Assembly (NCBI GenBank): GCA_964016885.1
Contig: OZ024740.1
Coordinates: 303,476,248 to 303,540,247, forward strand
Source: Eledone cirrhosa
Taxonomy: Eukaryota; Mollusca; Cephalopoda; Octopoda; Eledonidae
Reading direction: 5' to 3'
Length of the DNA stretch: 64,000 nucleotides
Below the pieces are notes generated by a model that had not been told where the DNA came from, made no database searches, and saw nothing but the letters and a program-made list of their open reading frames with translations. Below, piece after piece: positions 33,141-43,301 of this stretch. The position numbers and the translations under genes were made by a program. The stretch's first letter is position 1; each line of letters starts with the position of its first letter.

Positions 33141-33185
33141 GAAGAAAGAAAGAAAGAAGAAAAAAAGGAAAAAAGAAAGAAAGAA
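33141..33185. repeat. (GAAA)n-rich tract
   Basis: Purine-only run of AAGAAAGAAAGAAAGAAG-type sequence. Confidence 0.85.
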
Positions 33186-33278
33186 GTCAGCGTAAGGGTC
33201 ACACTACAGTCAAGCTAGAAAACGCTGCGAAAAAAGTTATTCTAAAGAATCTATATTTTAACAAAGGCATATATATAT

Positions 33279-33592
33279 GGAGGCACATGGCTTAGGCACA
33301 AGGTTGAGAGTTCAATTCTCAGACCGGGTGATGTGTTGTTTCCTTGAGCAAGACACTTTATTTCACATTGCTCCAGTTTATTCAGCTGTAGAAATGAGAT
33401 GATAGGGACTGGGGTCCACATCATTCCACTGCAATGTGGTCGTGGAGGTGCCGCGGCAAAAAATCACCCAGCACTCACTGTAAATGGGGTTGGTGTTAGG
33501 AAGGGCATCCAGCTGTAGAAATCAAGCCAGAATCAATTCCTGTCCCACCCTTGCAAGCAGGGAAAAGTGGACGTGAAATGAATGAGTGAATA
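33279..33592 (+). mobile_element. Type A SINE with deletion in the tRNA head
   Basis: GGAGGCACATGGCTTAGGC jumps to GTTGAGAGTTCAATTCTC, so about 35 nt between the A and B boxes are lost. The body (CCTTGAGCAAGACACTTTAT) and the shared tail (GGAAGGGCATCCAGCTG) follow. A copy without an A box should be transcriptionally dead. Confidence 0.85.
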
Positions 33593-33723
33593 TAATGGGT
33601 GTCTGTATGGTCTAATGTGTGAACAGAAATTTGGAACGTTAAACTTATGTTACGAGTTATAGGATGAAATTAAATTAAAAAATAATAAATTGAAAATTGG
33701 AAAATAAATAAAAAAATTATTTA

Positions 33724-34085
33724 ATGAACTTACAGAGAGAGTCTTATATGAAAAAGTTAATCTCGATAAGATATCAGGGTGAGATAAAGATTAAAGCCTT
33801 CGAATGTGAATCCCAGTCAGCACCTCCTAACCACGTGTCAGCCAGTTTCGAGTGGTATCGTCCAGCGAAAGAAATGGAAATTAATTTTTCCGAGTACTCT
33901 AGGAACGTAGCTACACTAGGCCCCGGGAGTGTTAGCGGGAAGTCTACAATTTCGACAGGCCATCGTCTATACCAAACGAATACTATTAATTCACACATGA
34001 GGGGTTTATTTACATGCCAGTAGAGGCATGATACAGCTAACAGTTATGCCTAAACCTGGAGTTTATAGGTATAAGTATGATATGG
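33724..34085 (+). pseudogene. Immunoglobulin-like domain remnant
   Basis: After a possible acceptor (AACTTACAG) a frame encodes a pattern like an Ig domain: IKIKAFECESQ (B-strand Cys), SFEWYRPAKEM (core Trp), and GLFTCQ (F-strand Cys). An in-frame TAG follows, and the same frame goes on as RHDTANSYA, a stop, then TWSL, resembling an FG loop and G strand. Stops make it non-functional. The segment is GC-richer than its surroundings, with a GC-rich patch at 34090-34130. It sits inside the family II inverted repeat. Another reading is a captured gene fragment; the Ig call rests on spacing of a few residues. Confidence 0.35.
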
Positions 34086-34356
34086 CGGTCAAAATAGGCG
34101 GCGCGGCGGGCCCGGGGCAAGGCAAGCCGCACCGAGTAATTTTGTTTACCGAAAAAGGGGAAATTTATTTTTTCAAGCACTCAAGGAAGGCAGAACTTTC
34201 CGAGCGCCCATCGCGCAGCCGGTAAAAGCCACCACATCAATCAAAGGTAGCAAAACTCAATAAAAAGTGCAAATAGACTATAAATATTTTAAAGTCCCAG
34301 TTAGTCCGGGTCTTTGATTTTTCGGACCCATGGTTTTTACATATTCCTTTGTTATA

Positions 34357-34426
34357 TTTCGAATACCTGATGATATCACCGGATTCATATGGAACCCGGT
34401 CATCGAAATGATCATAGTATAATAAA
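34357..34426 (+). ncRNA. Hammerhead ribozyme-like motif, family II, right arm
   Basis: Plus strand, sense to PPP1R21. Stem I 5' strand UUU-CGA-AUAC (34357-34366), core CUGAUGA (34367-34373), stem II ACCGG with CCGGU, GAAA (34405-34408), stem III AUGA with UCAU (34408-34415), cleavage residue A416, stem I 3' strand GUAU-AAU-AAA. The pair beside the core in stem II is U-C. As stem III has no loop, a monomer should be weak or inactive. Confidence 0.55.
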
Positions 34427-34469
34427 CCTTTCAAGGATTTACACCAGTCCAGCCTCCTGTTATTTTTAT

Positions 34470-34506
<37 letters not shown>

Positions 34507-34508
<2 letters not shown>

Positions 34509-34764
34509 AAGAATGAATAATAACAGGTAGACATCATAAAAAGGTAATTTATTCCAAGTGCTTACAAATGTTTCAACAGTAGTTATACAGCCTAGTCATG
34601 CTATGTGCAAATTGGTAATTATTTGCAGAAACTCAATTTTCAAATGCTGCTTCTACCGTTTCCTTAGAGCAGAGTGGTTAAAATGTAAATACCCTTGTAT
34701 TTCTTAAAGGAAGTTATTGGGGAAGATAGAGTAGAGATGTCTACCTGTTATTATTCATTCTTTA
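34507..34764. mobile_element. 258-bp MITE-like element with 29-bp perfect TIRs
   Basis: The left end TAAAGAATGAATAATAACAG and on to 34535 is matched exactly by its complement at 34736-34764. The interior includes the helix TGCAAAT with ATTTGCA followed by GAAAC. It has no coding capacity and no clear flanking duplication. Confidence 0.7.
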
Positions 34765-34952
34765 TCTACGCTCCGGAATACAGAAGGATCAGAAACTGAG
34801 TTTCTTCAACTATTCTTCCATAACTCGTTGAGTAACCCCTCACCGTACATCAACTCTATCTAGTGTAGTAATTAACCATTACTACATTCAGGATAATCCT
34901 AAGCATTTTGTGCATAACCTAATATATATGTATTTATATATATAGGAAAAGA

Positions 34953-35238
34953 GATATCACCGTTTAACGTATATTTTCCACGCTAGCATGGGTTGGTCGG
35001 GTTTTTCTCATTTGAGACAAGTCAGATCAGGTGATTGTGTTTGTGTTTTGCTCATACAGAACTGTTTCTGACTTGGATTCTACAGCTGGATGCCCTTCCT
35101 AACGCCAACCAAATTTACAGTGTGGGCTGCGAGCTTTTTGTTGTGTCACCTACACAACCACTTTACAGTGTAGTCTGGGTACTTTTTGTCGTGATACCAA
35201 CTCAACCACTTTACAGTTTGGGCTGTATGAATATATAA
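34953..35238 (-). mobile_element. SINE/LINE 3' tail, minus strand
   Basis: CACCGTTTAACGTATATTTTC, CTAGCATGGGTTGG and CAGCTGGATGCCCTTCCTAA are the complement of the shared tail. The portion with ACTTTACAGTGTGGGCTG is repeated. Confidence 0.75.
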
Positions 35239-35350
35239 TTATTAAGGCCCGTTACTACGACGCCATACCATGTACGTATGTTTCATTAGCTCTGAGGACC
35301 AACGCACCTGGTATGGCCCCGTTGTAGTAACTGGCCTTAATAATTATATA
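35231..35350. repeat. Hairpin element with 40-bp arms
   Basis: Left arm 35231-35270 and right arm 35309-35350 are inverted copies (GTTACTACGACGCCATACCA against its complement) around a 38-nt centre with GCTCTGAGGACCAACGCACC. No hammerhead core was found in it. Confidence 0.8.
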
Positions 35351-35427
35351 TTTATACGGACATGAGTTGTTTTATACTTTGGATAGCTTTACCTACCTAT
35401 TACTACTGGACTCCATGTGGATATTCA

Positions 35428-35800
35428 GATACACACACACATGCATACATACAGACATACCCATACATAAACATTCACACATATGCACACAAAATAATTC
35501 GGTTACAGACAATACAGAAAGTCATAAACACATACATAGAGACATGCATACACACACTTATCTGACCCACGTGAAAATACATACACACACAAACATACAC
35601 ACATACATAAAAACAATAGATAACATTCACACACACACACACATATAAACAAATACCTCATAGTTATACACACGCACACACTTACACCTATGTGCACATA
35701 GCAACAATATAAGACATGCACGTGTTCACACACACATGAACAGAAGCAATAATGCACACCTACCAATTTCACCCCATCAGCACACACACAACCACACCCA
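35428..35800. repeat. CA-rich cryptic simple repeat
   Basis: ACAC, ACAT and CATA units dominate for about 370 bp without an exact period. Long frames on both strands are due to this composition. Confidence 0.8.
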
Positions 35801-36560
35801 TAACACCCTTGGACTCTCCACTACGACCCCTACTCCGAAATGCCAGACAACTCGCTTACTACCCCCAACCTTCTTAACCTTTTCCAAACTCTCATGTACG
35901 TACATGTTCTCTCCCTATCTGAACTCTCCATTTCCTGACGAAGGACTTCCGTCCAAAGTGCCAGACCCTCCTCTACTTCCTCCTAAGTGTGATCCTAATA
36001 GTACTTTGTATTTTTGCATCCCTGTGTTTGTTTTGTTTTATTTGTTCAACTATATATATATATATAAAGTGGGAGAAGGCACACCACAAGAGGCACTGGA
36101 ATTTTTCCTCTAATAATTTTTTAGGAAAATCAACCAACATACTCACAACATTGCTGTGGGTGATAGAGAGATTAAAGTGCTGGAATAACGAAGAATCTTC
36201 ACAGCCAACAAATTGTTGCTATTCCTGCAATACATTAAAATTAGACGAGTAAATAAATAAACATTGAATTAAAGAATAAAGTATGTAAAGGTTCGCAAGT
36301 TTTCATTTTTAGGAAGGGGCTATAAAATATATTTTAGTAGTGTAAAATCCTAAGCCATTTTTCTAGTTTCTGCTTTTCATTTCTCATGATCCAAAATCTC
36401 ACCATTTATTTTTACATTTACTGATATAGAGTAGGGTAGACTGAAGCAGAGAGTTTGGGACTATCTATGTCCCAGAGGCACCTTCAACTATATTTTTGAT
36501 CAATCTGATTCATTTCCAAGGTGTTGCCTACTTTCCGCAAGCATGAAATTCTGGGGAGTA
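35801..36560. other. Intron 1 low-copy stretch
   Basis: Pyrimidine-rich to 35990, then AT-rich. CTGACGAAGGACTTCCGTCC at 35936 resembles a decayed minimal hammerhead half (see rejected items). A (TA)n lies at 36051-36066. Confidence 0.4.
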
Positions 36561-36561
36561 C

Positions 36562-36937
36562 TTGGTTGATGCCCTGCCTGTGGCCAACATTGGTAGCCTA
36601 TTCAGTCTGGATGAGCTCTGCATCTCCATTGCACTCAAATTAGTAGCCAATGTCTGTGGGTGTCTGAAATGTCACTGTATTAGGCTCCTCAACTCTACAG
36701 GTATTCATAGTTTGTCTTGCCACCTGAATGCCGGTTGTTTCACTCGCCACACCAAGCTAAACTTGATCATTAAGCGGGCCTTAGCTTGGGTAAATATTCC
36801 CTCAGTTCTGGAGCCGGCTGATTTATCCAGAATTGATGGAAAGAGACCAGATGGTCTTACCCGTTGTCCCTGGGTAAGAGGTAGATGTCTCATTCGGGAC
36901 GCCACAGTCAGTGATTCTTTGGCTCCTTCCCAAGTAA
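36562..36937 (+). mobile_element. C-terminal domain of a retroelement-like ORF, fragment
   Basis: The plus strand encodes HSLSCHLNAGCFTRHTKLN, then IIKRALAWVNIPSVLEPADL and DGKRPDGLTRCPWVRGR, with DATVSDSLAPS at the end. This series (LSC, RH, IIKRAL, PS-LEP, DGKRPDG, D-T--DTLA) is a common invertebrate repeat domain found after reverse transcriptases and may be endonuclease-like (D and E/D-x-K residues). At 36938 it joins a minus-strand L2-like LINE piece. Confidence 0.55.
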
Positions 36938-37040
36938 TGTTACTCGAAAGATACTTTGAAGGAACCCCATTTCAGCCACTGTATTTGCAATCATTTTTTC
37001 CATCATTACCCAAGATTCATGACCATAGTGAATTAACGTG
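36938..37040 (-). mobile_element. L2-like LINE fragment
   Basis: GTAATGTTACTCGAAAGATA to AAGATTCATGACCATAG matches the complement of the LINE 3' coding end at 4254-4487. Confidence 0.6.
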
Positions 37041-37127
37041 TTCATATTTTCATTTTAAAGAATTACAGACGGATATATATATATATATATATATATAAAT
37101 ATGCAAACACTATATATATATAATAAT

Positions 37128-37262
37128 TTTATATAAGAAACTTACATTAAGTTACTATCTTAGTAATGAAATAAATAATAATTTTAGTAAATCCTCAAAA
37201 TTCTTCATTAATTAATTGAAACAGAGTGTATTTCATTAGAAATGTAGTCATGAAAGGGTTTA
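37128..37262 (-). mobile_element. Family F MITE, partial
   Basis: Minus-strand copy with AGTTACTATCTTAGTAATG and terminal GTCATGAAAGGGTTTAA; its other end is replaced by a (TA)n tract. Confidence 0.6.
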
Positions 37263-38377
37263 AACTGAATGGCCTTCCTACTGTTAACCACACCATCACA
37301 ATGAATTGGAGTATGTTCTGTTAGTTAAACTGGAGCAACAATAGTGTCTTGCTCACTAATGATCAATAGCTCATTATCTGAACAATTATCATTGTACCTC
37401 AATGTCAGGTAATAGTTGACATTTAATTTAAACTGCTAGTTTTGGAATGGAGTGAAATAACTATAAAATGTATTGAATATGTTATTGTTTAGGTCCAGGT
37501 TAGATTTGAACAAGCATACCTATGGTCAAAAACATTATAGCTGTTATTAGCTGTTTTTTTTTTTTGGTGGGCAGGGGTTTGCTTTAGATTAAATGATCCA
37601 ATGTTATATTATTTTTAAAAGACAGTAAGTGCGTGGTAGAGTGTAATTTAAGAGACTTTTGGTTGGTATTTCTTACAAGTTGAGCAACCACATTGAGGCT
37701 CCCTTGTTGGCTTAAAATGATCAATATAGTTTTTGAAGTTGGAGTGACAGACAAGATCAATATGGTAAGTACTGCTAGTTATAGGTAAAAACCTGGCCTG
37801 TCAACTTCTCGTCTCTACTCTACAGTAATTTTAATTACCCGTTGTGGACATTTCCTTTTTCTTAAATCACTGTTATCATAGGAAGTCACAGTAACAACAG
37901 CACCTCTGTGTTGTTACATCACCTATTAGAAATAGCAAACAAGTTTATCTCAAATCACAATCTACATCATACTCCTAGTTGCACTATGTATGAATAAAAA
38001 TACAGAGTATAACAGCACGACTGGAATACTTTGATCATAGATCTTCTGGATCAGGCTAGCCTAGGGCTAAACAGCAATAGTACAGTCACATTGTCCCTAT
38101 TTTAACTTCGGAAAAAAAACATGCAAAATCAAGCTTGCAGGAATATATAACAGTGTGGCAGATGCACACAATCCATTTAAATAGGAGTGTTCTTCAGATA
38201 GTAATTTCAGTGGATCAAAGGACAGAAAAAACAGAAGTAGGATAGAAATAGTTTAATCTTGGGTTAATAATTGATAGGTGTTTATGAGTATAATTTCACT
38301 TGCTTGTCATAACTTTTATTTAAATAATCTTAGTATAAGTACAGATAGGAAATTGGCTAACCGGGAGATTGTATTTA
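37263..38377. other. Intron 1 low-copy stretch
   Basis: About 1.1 kb of AT-rich sequence with no recognised exon, repeat ends or RNA gene. Confidence 0.5.
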
Positions 38378-38617
38378 ACCCTTTAGTTACCAACCTGGCC
38401 AAAACCAGCTCTGGTTCTATGAAATAAAGTCACTCATTTTAAATGTTTTCAATTTAAATTAAAATCTTCCAACATATATTTTTATATAAGAACCTTACAT
38501 TAAGTTACTATCTTAGTAATGAAATAATTAACAATTTTCGTAAATCCCTCAAAATTCTACAATAATTAATTAAAATAGTGTGTATTTCATTAGAAATATG
38601 CCCATGAAAGGGCTAAA
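38378..38617 (-). mobile_element. Family F MITE, full-length
   Basis: It runs from TTTAACCCTTTAGTTACC to CATGAAAGGGCTAAA, which gives complementary ends with TTAA-like borders. Confidence 0.7.
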
Positions 38618-38783
38618 TGTATATGACAAATAGCTACTCAGAACTTAAGCAAAACAACCACCTGCTTAAGGCATCATGGAAAGTGTGGCACCATTTTATT
38701 CAAATTGTATTTGTCACCACTTTCATCAAGCAAAAAGATTTCATGAATGAAGATTTTTACTTCTCTTCTGAAGTCCACAGGAG

Positions 38784-40609
38784 AGTACTGTTCATGCGTG
38801 AGGAAGTACTGTTCACATGTCAGAAAGTACTGTTCACATGTTATGAAGTACTGTTCATGCGTGAGGAAGTACTGTTCACATGTCAGAAAGTACTGTTCAC
38901 ATGTTAGGAAGTACTGTTCATGCGTGAGGAAGTACTGTTCACATGTCAGAAAGTACTGTTCACATGTCAGAAAGTACTGTTCACACGTGAGGAAATACTG
39001 TTCACATGTGAGGAAGTACTGTTCACACGTGAGCAAGTACTGTTCACATGTGAGGAAGTACTGTTCACACGTGAGGAAGTACTGTTCACACGTGAGGAAG
39101 TACTGTTCACACGTGAGCAAGTACTGTTCACATGTGAGCAAGTACTGTTCACACGTGAGCAAGTACTGTTCACACGTGAGGAAGTACTGTTCACACGTGA
39201 GGAAGTACTGTTCACACGTGAGGAAGTACTGTTCACACGTGAGGAAGTACTGTTCACACGTGAGCAAGTACTGTTCACACGTGAGCAAGTACTGTTCACA
39301 CGTGAGCAAGTACTGTTCACACGTGAGCAAGTACTGTTCACACGTGAGCAAGTACTGTTCACACGTGAGCAAGTACTGTTCACACGTGAGCAAGTACTGT
39401 TCACACGTGAGCAAGTACTGTTCACACGTGAGCAAGTACTGTTCACACGTGAGCAAGTACTGTTCACACGTGAGCAAGTACTGTTCACACGTGAGCAAGT
39501 ACTGTTCACACGTGAGCAAGTGCTGTTCACACGTGAGGAAGTACTGTTCACACGTGAGGAAGTACTGTTCACACGTGAGCAAGTACTGTTCACGTGAGCA
39601 AGTACTGTTCACACGTGAGCAAGTACTGTTCACACGTGAGCAAGTACTGTTCACACGTGAGCAAGTACTGTTCACATGTCAGAAAGTACTGTTCACACGT
39701 GAGGAAGTACTGTTCACACGTGAGCAAGTACTGTTCACACGTGAGCAAGTACTGTTCACACGTGAGGAAGTACTGTTCACATGTCAGAAAGTACTGTTCA
39801 CACGTGAGGAAGTACTGTTCACACGTGAGCAAGTACTGTTCACACGTGAGCAAGTACTGTTCACACGTGAGCAAGTACTGTTCACATGTGAGCAAGTACT
39901 GTTCACACGTGAGGAAGTACTGTTCACACGTGAGCAAGTACTGTTCACACGTGAGCAAGTACTGTTCACACGTGAGCAAGTACTGTTCACACGTGAGCAA
40001 GTACTGTTCACATGTCAGAAAGTACTGTTCACACGTGAGGAAGTACTGTTCACACGTGAGCAAGTACTGTTCACACGTGAGCAAGTACTGTTCACACGTG
40101 AGCAAGTACTGTTCACACGTGAGCAAGTACTGTTCACACGTGAGCAAGTACTGTTCACACGTGAGCAAGTACTGTTCACACGTGAGCAAGTACTGTTCAC
40201 ACGTGAGCAAGTACTGTTCACACGTGAGCAAGTACTGTTCACACGTGAGCAAGTACTGTTCACACGTGAGCAAGTACTGTTCACACGTGAGCAAGTACTG
40301 TTCACACGTGAGCAAGTACTGTTCACACGTGAGCAAGTACTGTTCACACGTGAGCAAGTACTGTTCACATGTCAGAAAGTACTGTTCACACGTGAGGAAG
40401 TACTGTTCACACGTGAGCAAGTACTGTTCACACGTGAGCAAGTACTGTTCACACGTGAGCAAGTACTGTTCACACGTGAGGAAGTACTGTTCACATGTCA
40501 GAAAGTACTGTTCACACGTGAGGAAGTACTGTTCACACGTGAGGAAGTACTGTTCACACGTGAGCAAGTACTGTTCACACGTGAGCAAGTACTGTTCACA
40601 TGTGAGGAA
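38784..40609. repeat. 21-bp minisatellite, about 87 copies
   Basis: The consensus unit AGTACTGTTCACACGTGAGCA repeats for 1.83 kb. The first ten units are the most diverged (GTTCATGCGTGAGG, CATGTCAGAA). Later variants GAGCAA, GAGGAA and ATGTCAGAAA recur in a blockwise pattern, which suggests exchange of multi-unit segments. One 19-bp unit near 39590 lacks CA. Because 21 is a multiple of three and the unit has no stop in several frames, very long ORFs occur on both strands; these are not evidence for a protein. Most units contain the E-box CACGTG and the palindrome AGTACT. Confidence 0.97.
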
Positions 40610-40682
40610 CAGGGATATTGATACACACAGTGAATTGGCAGAAGTTTTAGAGAATGTTCAACAAAATATTTTGCATTATTTA

Positions 40683-41020
40683 TTAGTACCAGTAATACAG
40701 GGTAATTGCTGGCCTTGTGCCAAAAGTAGAAACAATTATTTATTTCAGCTCTTTCAGTTCTGAGTTCAAATGTCACTGAGGTCAACTTTACCTTTCATAC
40801 TTCTGGAGCCAATAAATGAAATACCACTCTAAGACAATAGACTGGTGACATTAGTGTTAGACACCATGCTTTGCAACATCGAGTTATGGCCCTTTACATT
40901 CTGAGTTCAAATCCTGCCGAAGTTAACTCTGCCTTTCATCCTTACGGGGTCGATAAAATAAAGTACCAGTAATGCACTGGGATAATTGCTGGCCTTGTGC
41001 CAAAAGTAGAAACAATTATT
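40683..41020 (+). mobile_element. Cluster of three type B SINE copies
   Basis: A 3' fragment (40683-40741), a diverged central fragment (40742-40845, with TTCTGAGTTCAAATGTCACT) and a nearly complete copy (40847-41020) in the same orientation, starting at the end of the 21-bp array. Confidence 0.75.
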
Positions 41021-41384
41021 AGAGTATCAGATAAAATGTATTGCAGTACATGTTCTGGCTCTTTGTGTTCTAAACTTAATTAGTCACTTGGTTTAACTCT
41101 ACCTCCTGGTCCTTAGGTGCCTTTAGCATTCTAATCTGTTGCAAGTATTTGGATTATGTCTCTGTTTTAAAACATCTTCCTCTCCCTCATTCCCCAGCTT
41201 TTGAAGTCCCTCAAAAGGATCATAGGTGGTGTCATAATCTCCTGACAAATACACACTCATACAAACATCCTAGAGTAAAAAGACCATCCAACTGCTCTAC
41301 AATCACTGACTTACATATATTTCTTTCTCTCTACATCTGTTACAATAATACAATGACTTATTCTCTTCTGAACTATCAAGGTAC

Positions 41385-41650
41385 TCGCGGGTCTCAGATA
41401 ACCCTACCCTTCCCCCACTTATTAATTTTTCAGATTTTTTCCACACACTCCTCCAATCTTATTAAATTATGCTAATCTATCTCTGATGAAATTTTATTTT
41501 AAGAGGTAGTATTCCTGTGACAATTAATTTTCTTTATACATTAAAAACATTATACATGAAAAAAAAAAAAGAATTGAAAAAAAAAATCACATACATTATA
41601 AAATAAATAGGATGCGAGTTGATGGGGGTTTTTTTTTTCTTGCTTTGATC
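41385..41650. repeat. Family V repeat
   Basis: It runs from GGTCTCAGATAACCCTACCC through poly-A segments to GATGGGGG and a T-run. Related to 52300-52640. Confidence 0.5.
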
Positions 41651-41679
41651 ATATATATATATATATTAGTGCATTATAT

Positions 41680-41815
41680 TTGTGAGATTCCTAGCAATAA
41701 TTAATTGTATTTATTATGTGTTTATATTTGTGCTTATATTTTCATTCTGTAAGTATTATAAACAATTTGTAATGTTATTTATACAACTGTGAATAATAAA
41801 AGTTTTAAAATTATA
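41680..41815 (+). repeat. AT-rich 3' end of family U
   Basis: GTGAGATTCCTAGCAATAATT and ATTATAAACAATTTGTAATG match 28190-28300. It ends 35 bp before PPP1R21 exon 2. Confidence 0.6.
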
Positions 41816-41850
41816 TTATATTCTAAATTTTTTGTGTCGCTTTCTTCTAG

Positions 41851-41919
41851 TTAAAAGCACAAGTTCCAGTTCTGAAGAAGGCTGTGGTTGATGAGCAAGC
41901 CGTTCAAGAGAAGTTGAAG
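41851..41919 (+). CDS. PPP1R21: PPP1R21 exon 2, residues 18-40
   Basis: Preceded by TTTCTTCTAG and followed by GTAAGG. It encodes LKAQVPVLKKAVVDEQAVQ plus EKLK. Joined to exon 1 it gives SKLKAQ, the conservative form of the KLRAQ motif that names the family, followed by the VLKKxVVDEQ signature. Both ends are in phase 0. The predicted helix belongs to the N-terminal coiled coil. Confidence 0.93.
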
Positions 41920-42014
41920 GTAAGGGTTGTATTCCAAAGTAGATTGTTATTTTTTTTTTTACATGGTTCTGATCTAAGTCATGGGTCCTATTATTTTTAT
42001 AGTTATATTTTATT

Positions 42015-42350
42015 GACCTTGGAGTAACATTACTCAATAGAGTGCATAGTTCAGCTATCAGAGACTCACTCCGGGTAGAGCCGCTGTTTCTCCAAATTGA
42101 TAGATCACAGCTTCTATACTATGGGCATGTGATTAGAATGTCTCAGGAAAGTATCGCTGGACAGATTTTACAGGCAAGACCAACCGGCAGGAGACCCAGG
42201 GGTAGACCTCGAGCAAGATAATTGGATAACATCCATGAGCTTGGCTGGTCTCACTTAGGAATCCAATCGGATCAGTTGGAGACAGTTGCTTCTGACAGGA
42301 CCCCCTGGAAGGAGTGTTTGAGGATTCTTCCCCCACACAATTCTCTCAGG
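42015..42350 (+). mobile_element. L2-like LINE 3' end, sense
   Basis: It contains GAGACCCAGGGGTAGACCTC and GGATAACATCCATGAGCTTG, then codons for RTPWKECLRILPPHNSLRN. It is the plus-strand counterpart of 53270-53540. Followed by a purine-rich (GAA/GAG) run at 42366-42405. Confidence 0.7.
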
Positions 42351-42642
42351 AATAAGTGTGTGAAGGAGAAGGAAAAGAAGGAGGAGGAGGAGAAGAAGAA
42401 GAAACAGCTTTATTTCAGAGAAGGGAAATTCATTCAGATACAGAATGATTTAAGTTAACTATTCAATCATCAAAGTGTAAAACAGCAGGAGAGAGATAAC
42501 TTCAGAAGAAATATCTAGTCCATCTAAACTTTGAAAATGTGTGTGTAATCATTATATTGTTATATTCATAGAAAAGTAATTATGGTATTTTTTTGTGATA
42601 ATAATTGATGTTTATCAGTTAAAAATCTGACCTTATAGCATT

Positions 42643-42766
42643 ATTTTATTTTGAAATCCCACCGAGGTTAACTTTGCCTTTCATCCTTACAGGGTCGATA
42701 AAATAAAGTACCAGTAATGCACTGGTTAATTGCTGGCCTTGTGCCAAAAAGTAGAAATAATTATTT
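42643..42766 (+). mobile_element. Truncated type B SINE
   Basis: It begins at AAATCCCACCGAGGTTAAC and ends GTAGAAATAATTATT. Confidence 0.8.
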
Positions 42767-42837
42767 TATTTTGAAACCATTGATTGGTAAAAGTGTTAGT
42801 GCCTGATAAAATACATTATACTATTCATTATTTACTA

Positions 42838-43060
42838 TCATCATTACATGCGTTTTTCCACACTTCCATGGGTTGGATGGGTCCTTCTCAGCAGTGTCTC
42901 TCCTCTTGTCACAATACTTTGTTATCTCTTCTTTGAGCCACAGTAATTTGAGGTCAGCTCTCACAACCTCTGCCCAAGTCTTTCTTAGTCTATGTCTACT
43001 GCGGCTTCCTTACACTGGCATTTTCTGGCAATCTGACTTCTATTCCTCACACAGTTGATT
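42838..43060 (-). mobile_element. SINE/LINE 3' tail, minus strand, diverged
   Basis: ATCATCATTACATGCG leads to CACTTCCATGGGTTGGATGG. The rest (AATTTGAGGTCAGCTCTCAC) resembles 6700-6730 in complement. Confidence 0.5.
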
Positions 43061-43301
43061 TTGATTTCATCATTATGGAATTTATAAAACAATATTCAAT
43101 TCTCTGCACTATATTCCTTTTCTACAAATTTGAGGCTTTTAAGTTAAAGCAAGAAATTATTATTTCAATTTAGTATAACTTTTTCATTTTCTAAATCCTA
43201 TTGCCCCCTTAACAAACAATTTTATCTGTTGAAATTTCTAATTTATATAGTTTATAATGTTAAAAAAGTACCTAGGACCTTTGAGTAGGTTTAGGTTTTA
43301 A

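Larger units (their letters stand above)
32834..34472. repeat. Inverted repeat with 163-bp arms (family II)
   Basis: Arms 32834-32996 and 34310-34472 are inverted, nearly identical copies, ending in GTCTTTGATTTTTCGG on the inner side. The 1.3-kb interior holds a SINE, a (GAAA)n tract and the Ig-like remnant. Each arm carries a hammerhead-like motif with its 5' end inward. Both arms are in the PPP1R21 transcript and could fold into a long duplex. Confidence 0.9.
30487..41850 (+). other. PPP1R21 intron 1 (11.4 kb)
   Basis: Starts GTAAAT and ends CTTTCTTCTAG. It contains hammerhead-bearing inverted repeats, SINEs, MITEs, LINE pieces, a broken Ig-like segment and the 21-bp array, which are listed separately. 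Stretches not itemised (for example 31300-31560 and 32060-32500) show only AT-rich low-copy sequence. Confidence 0.85.

Noticed and set aside
35934..35975. CTGACGA followed by GGAC/GTCC helix
   Set aside because: Looks like a minimal hammerhead start, but GAAAC is replaced by AAAGTGC, so the catalytic core is missing.
38784..40609. CRISPR array
   Set aside because: The repeat is continuous with no unique spacers, and the context is eukaryotic.
38747..40763. ORFs of 200-624 codons on both strands
   Set aside because: They are frames through a 21-bp tandem repeat; the period is divisible by three and the unit lacks stops.
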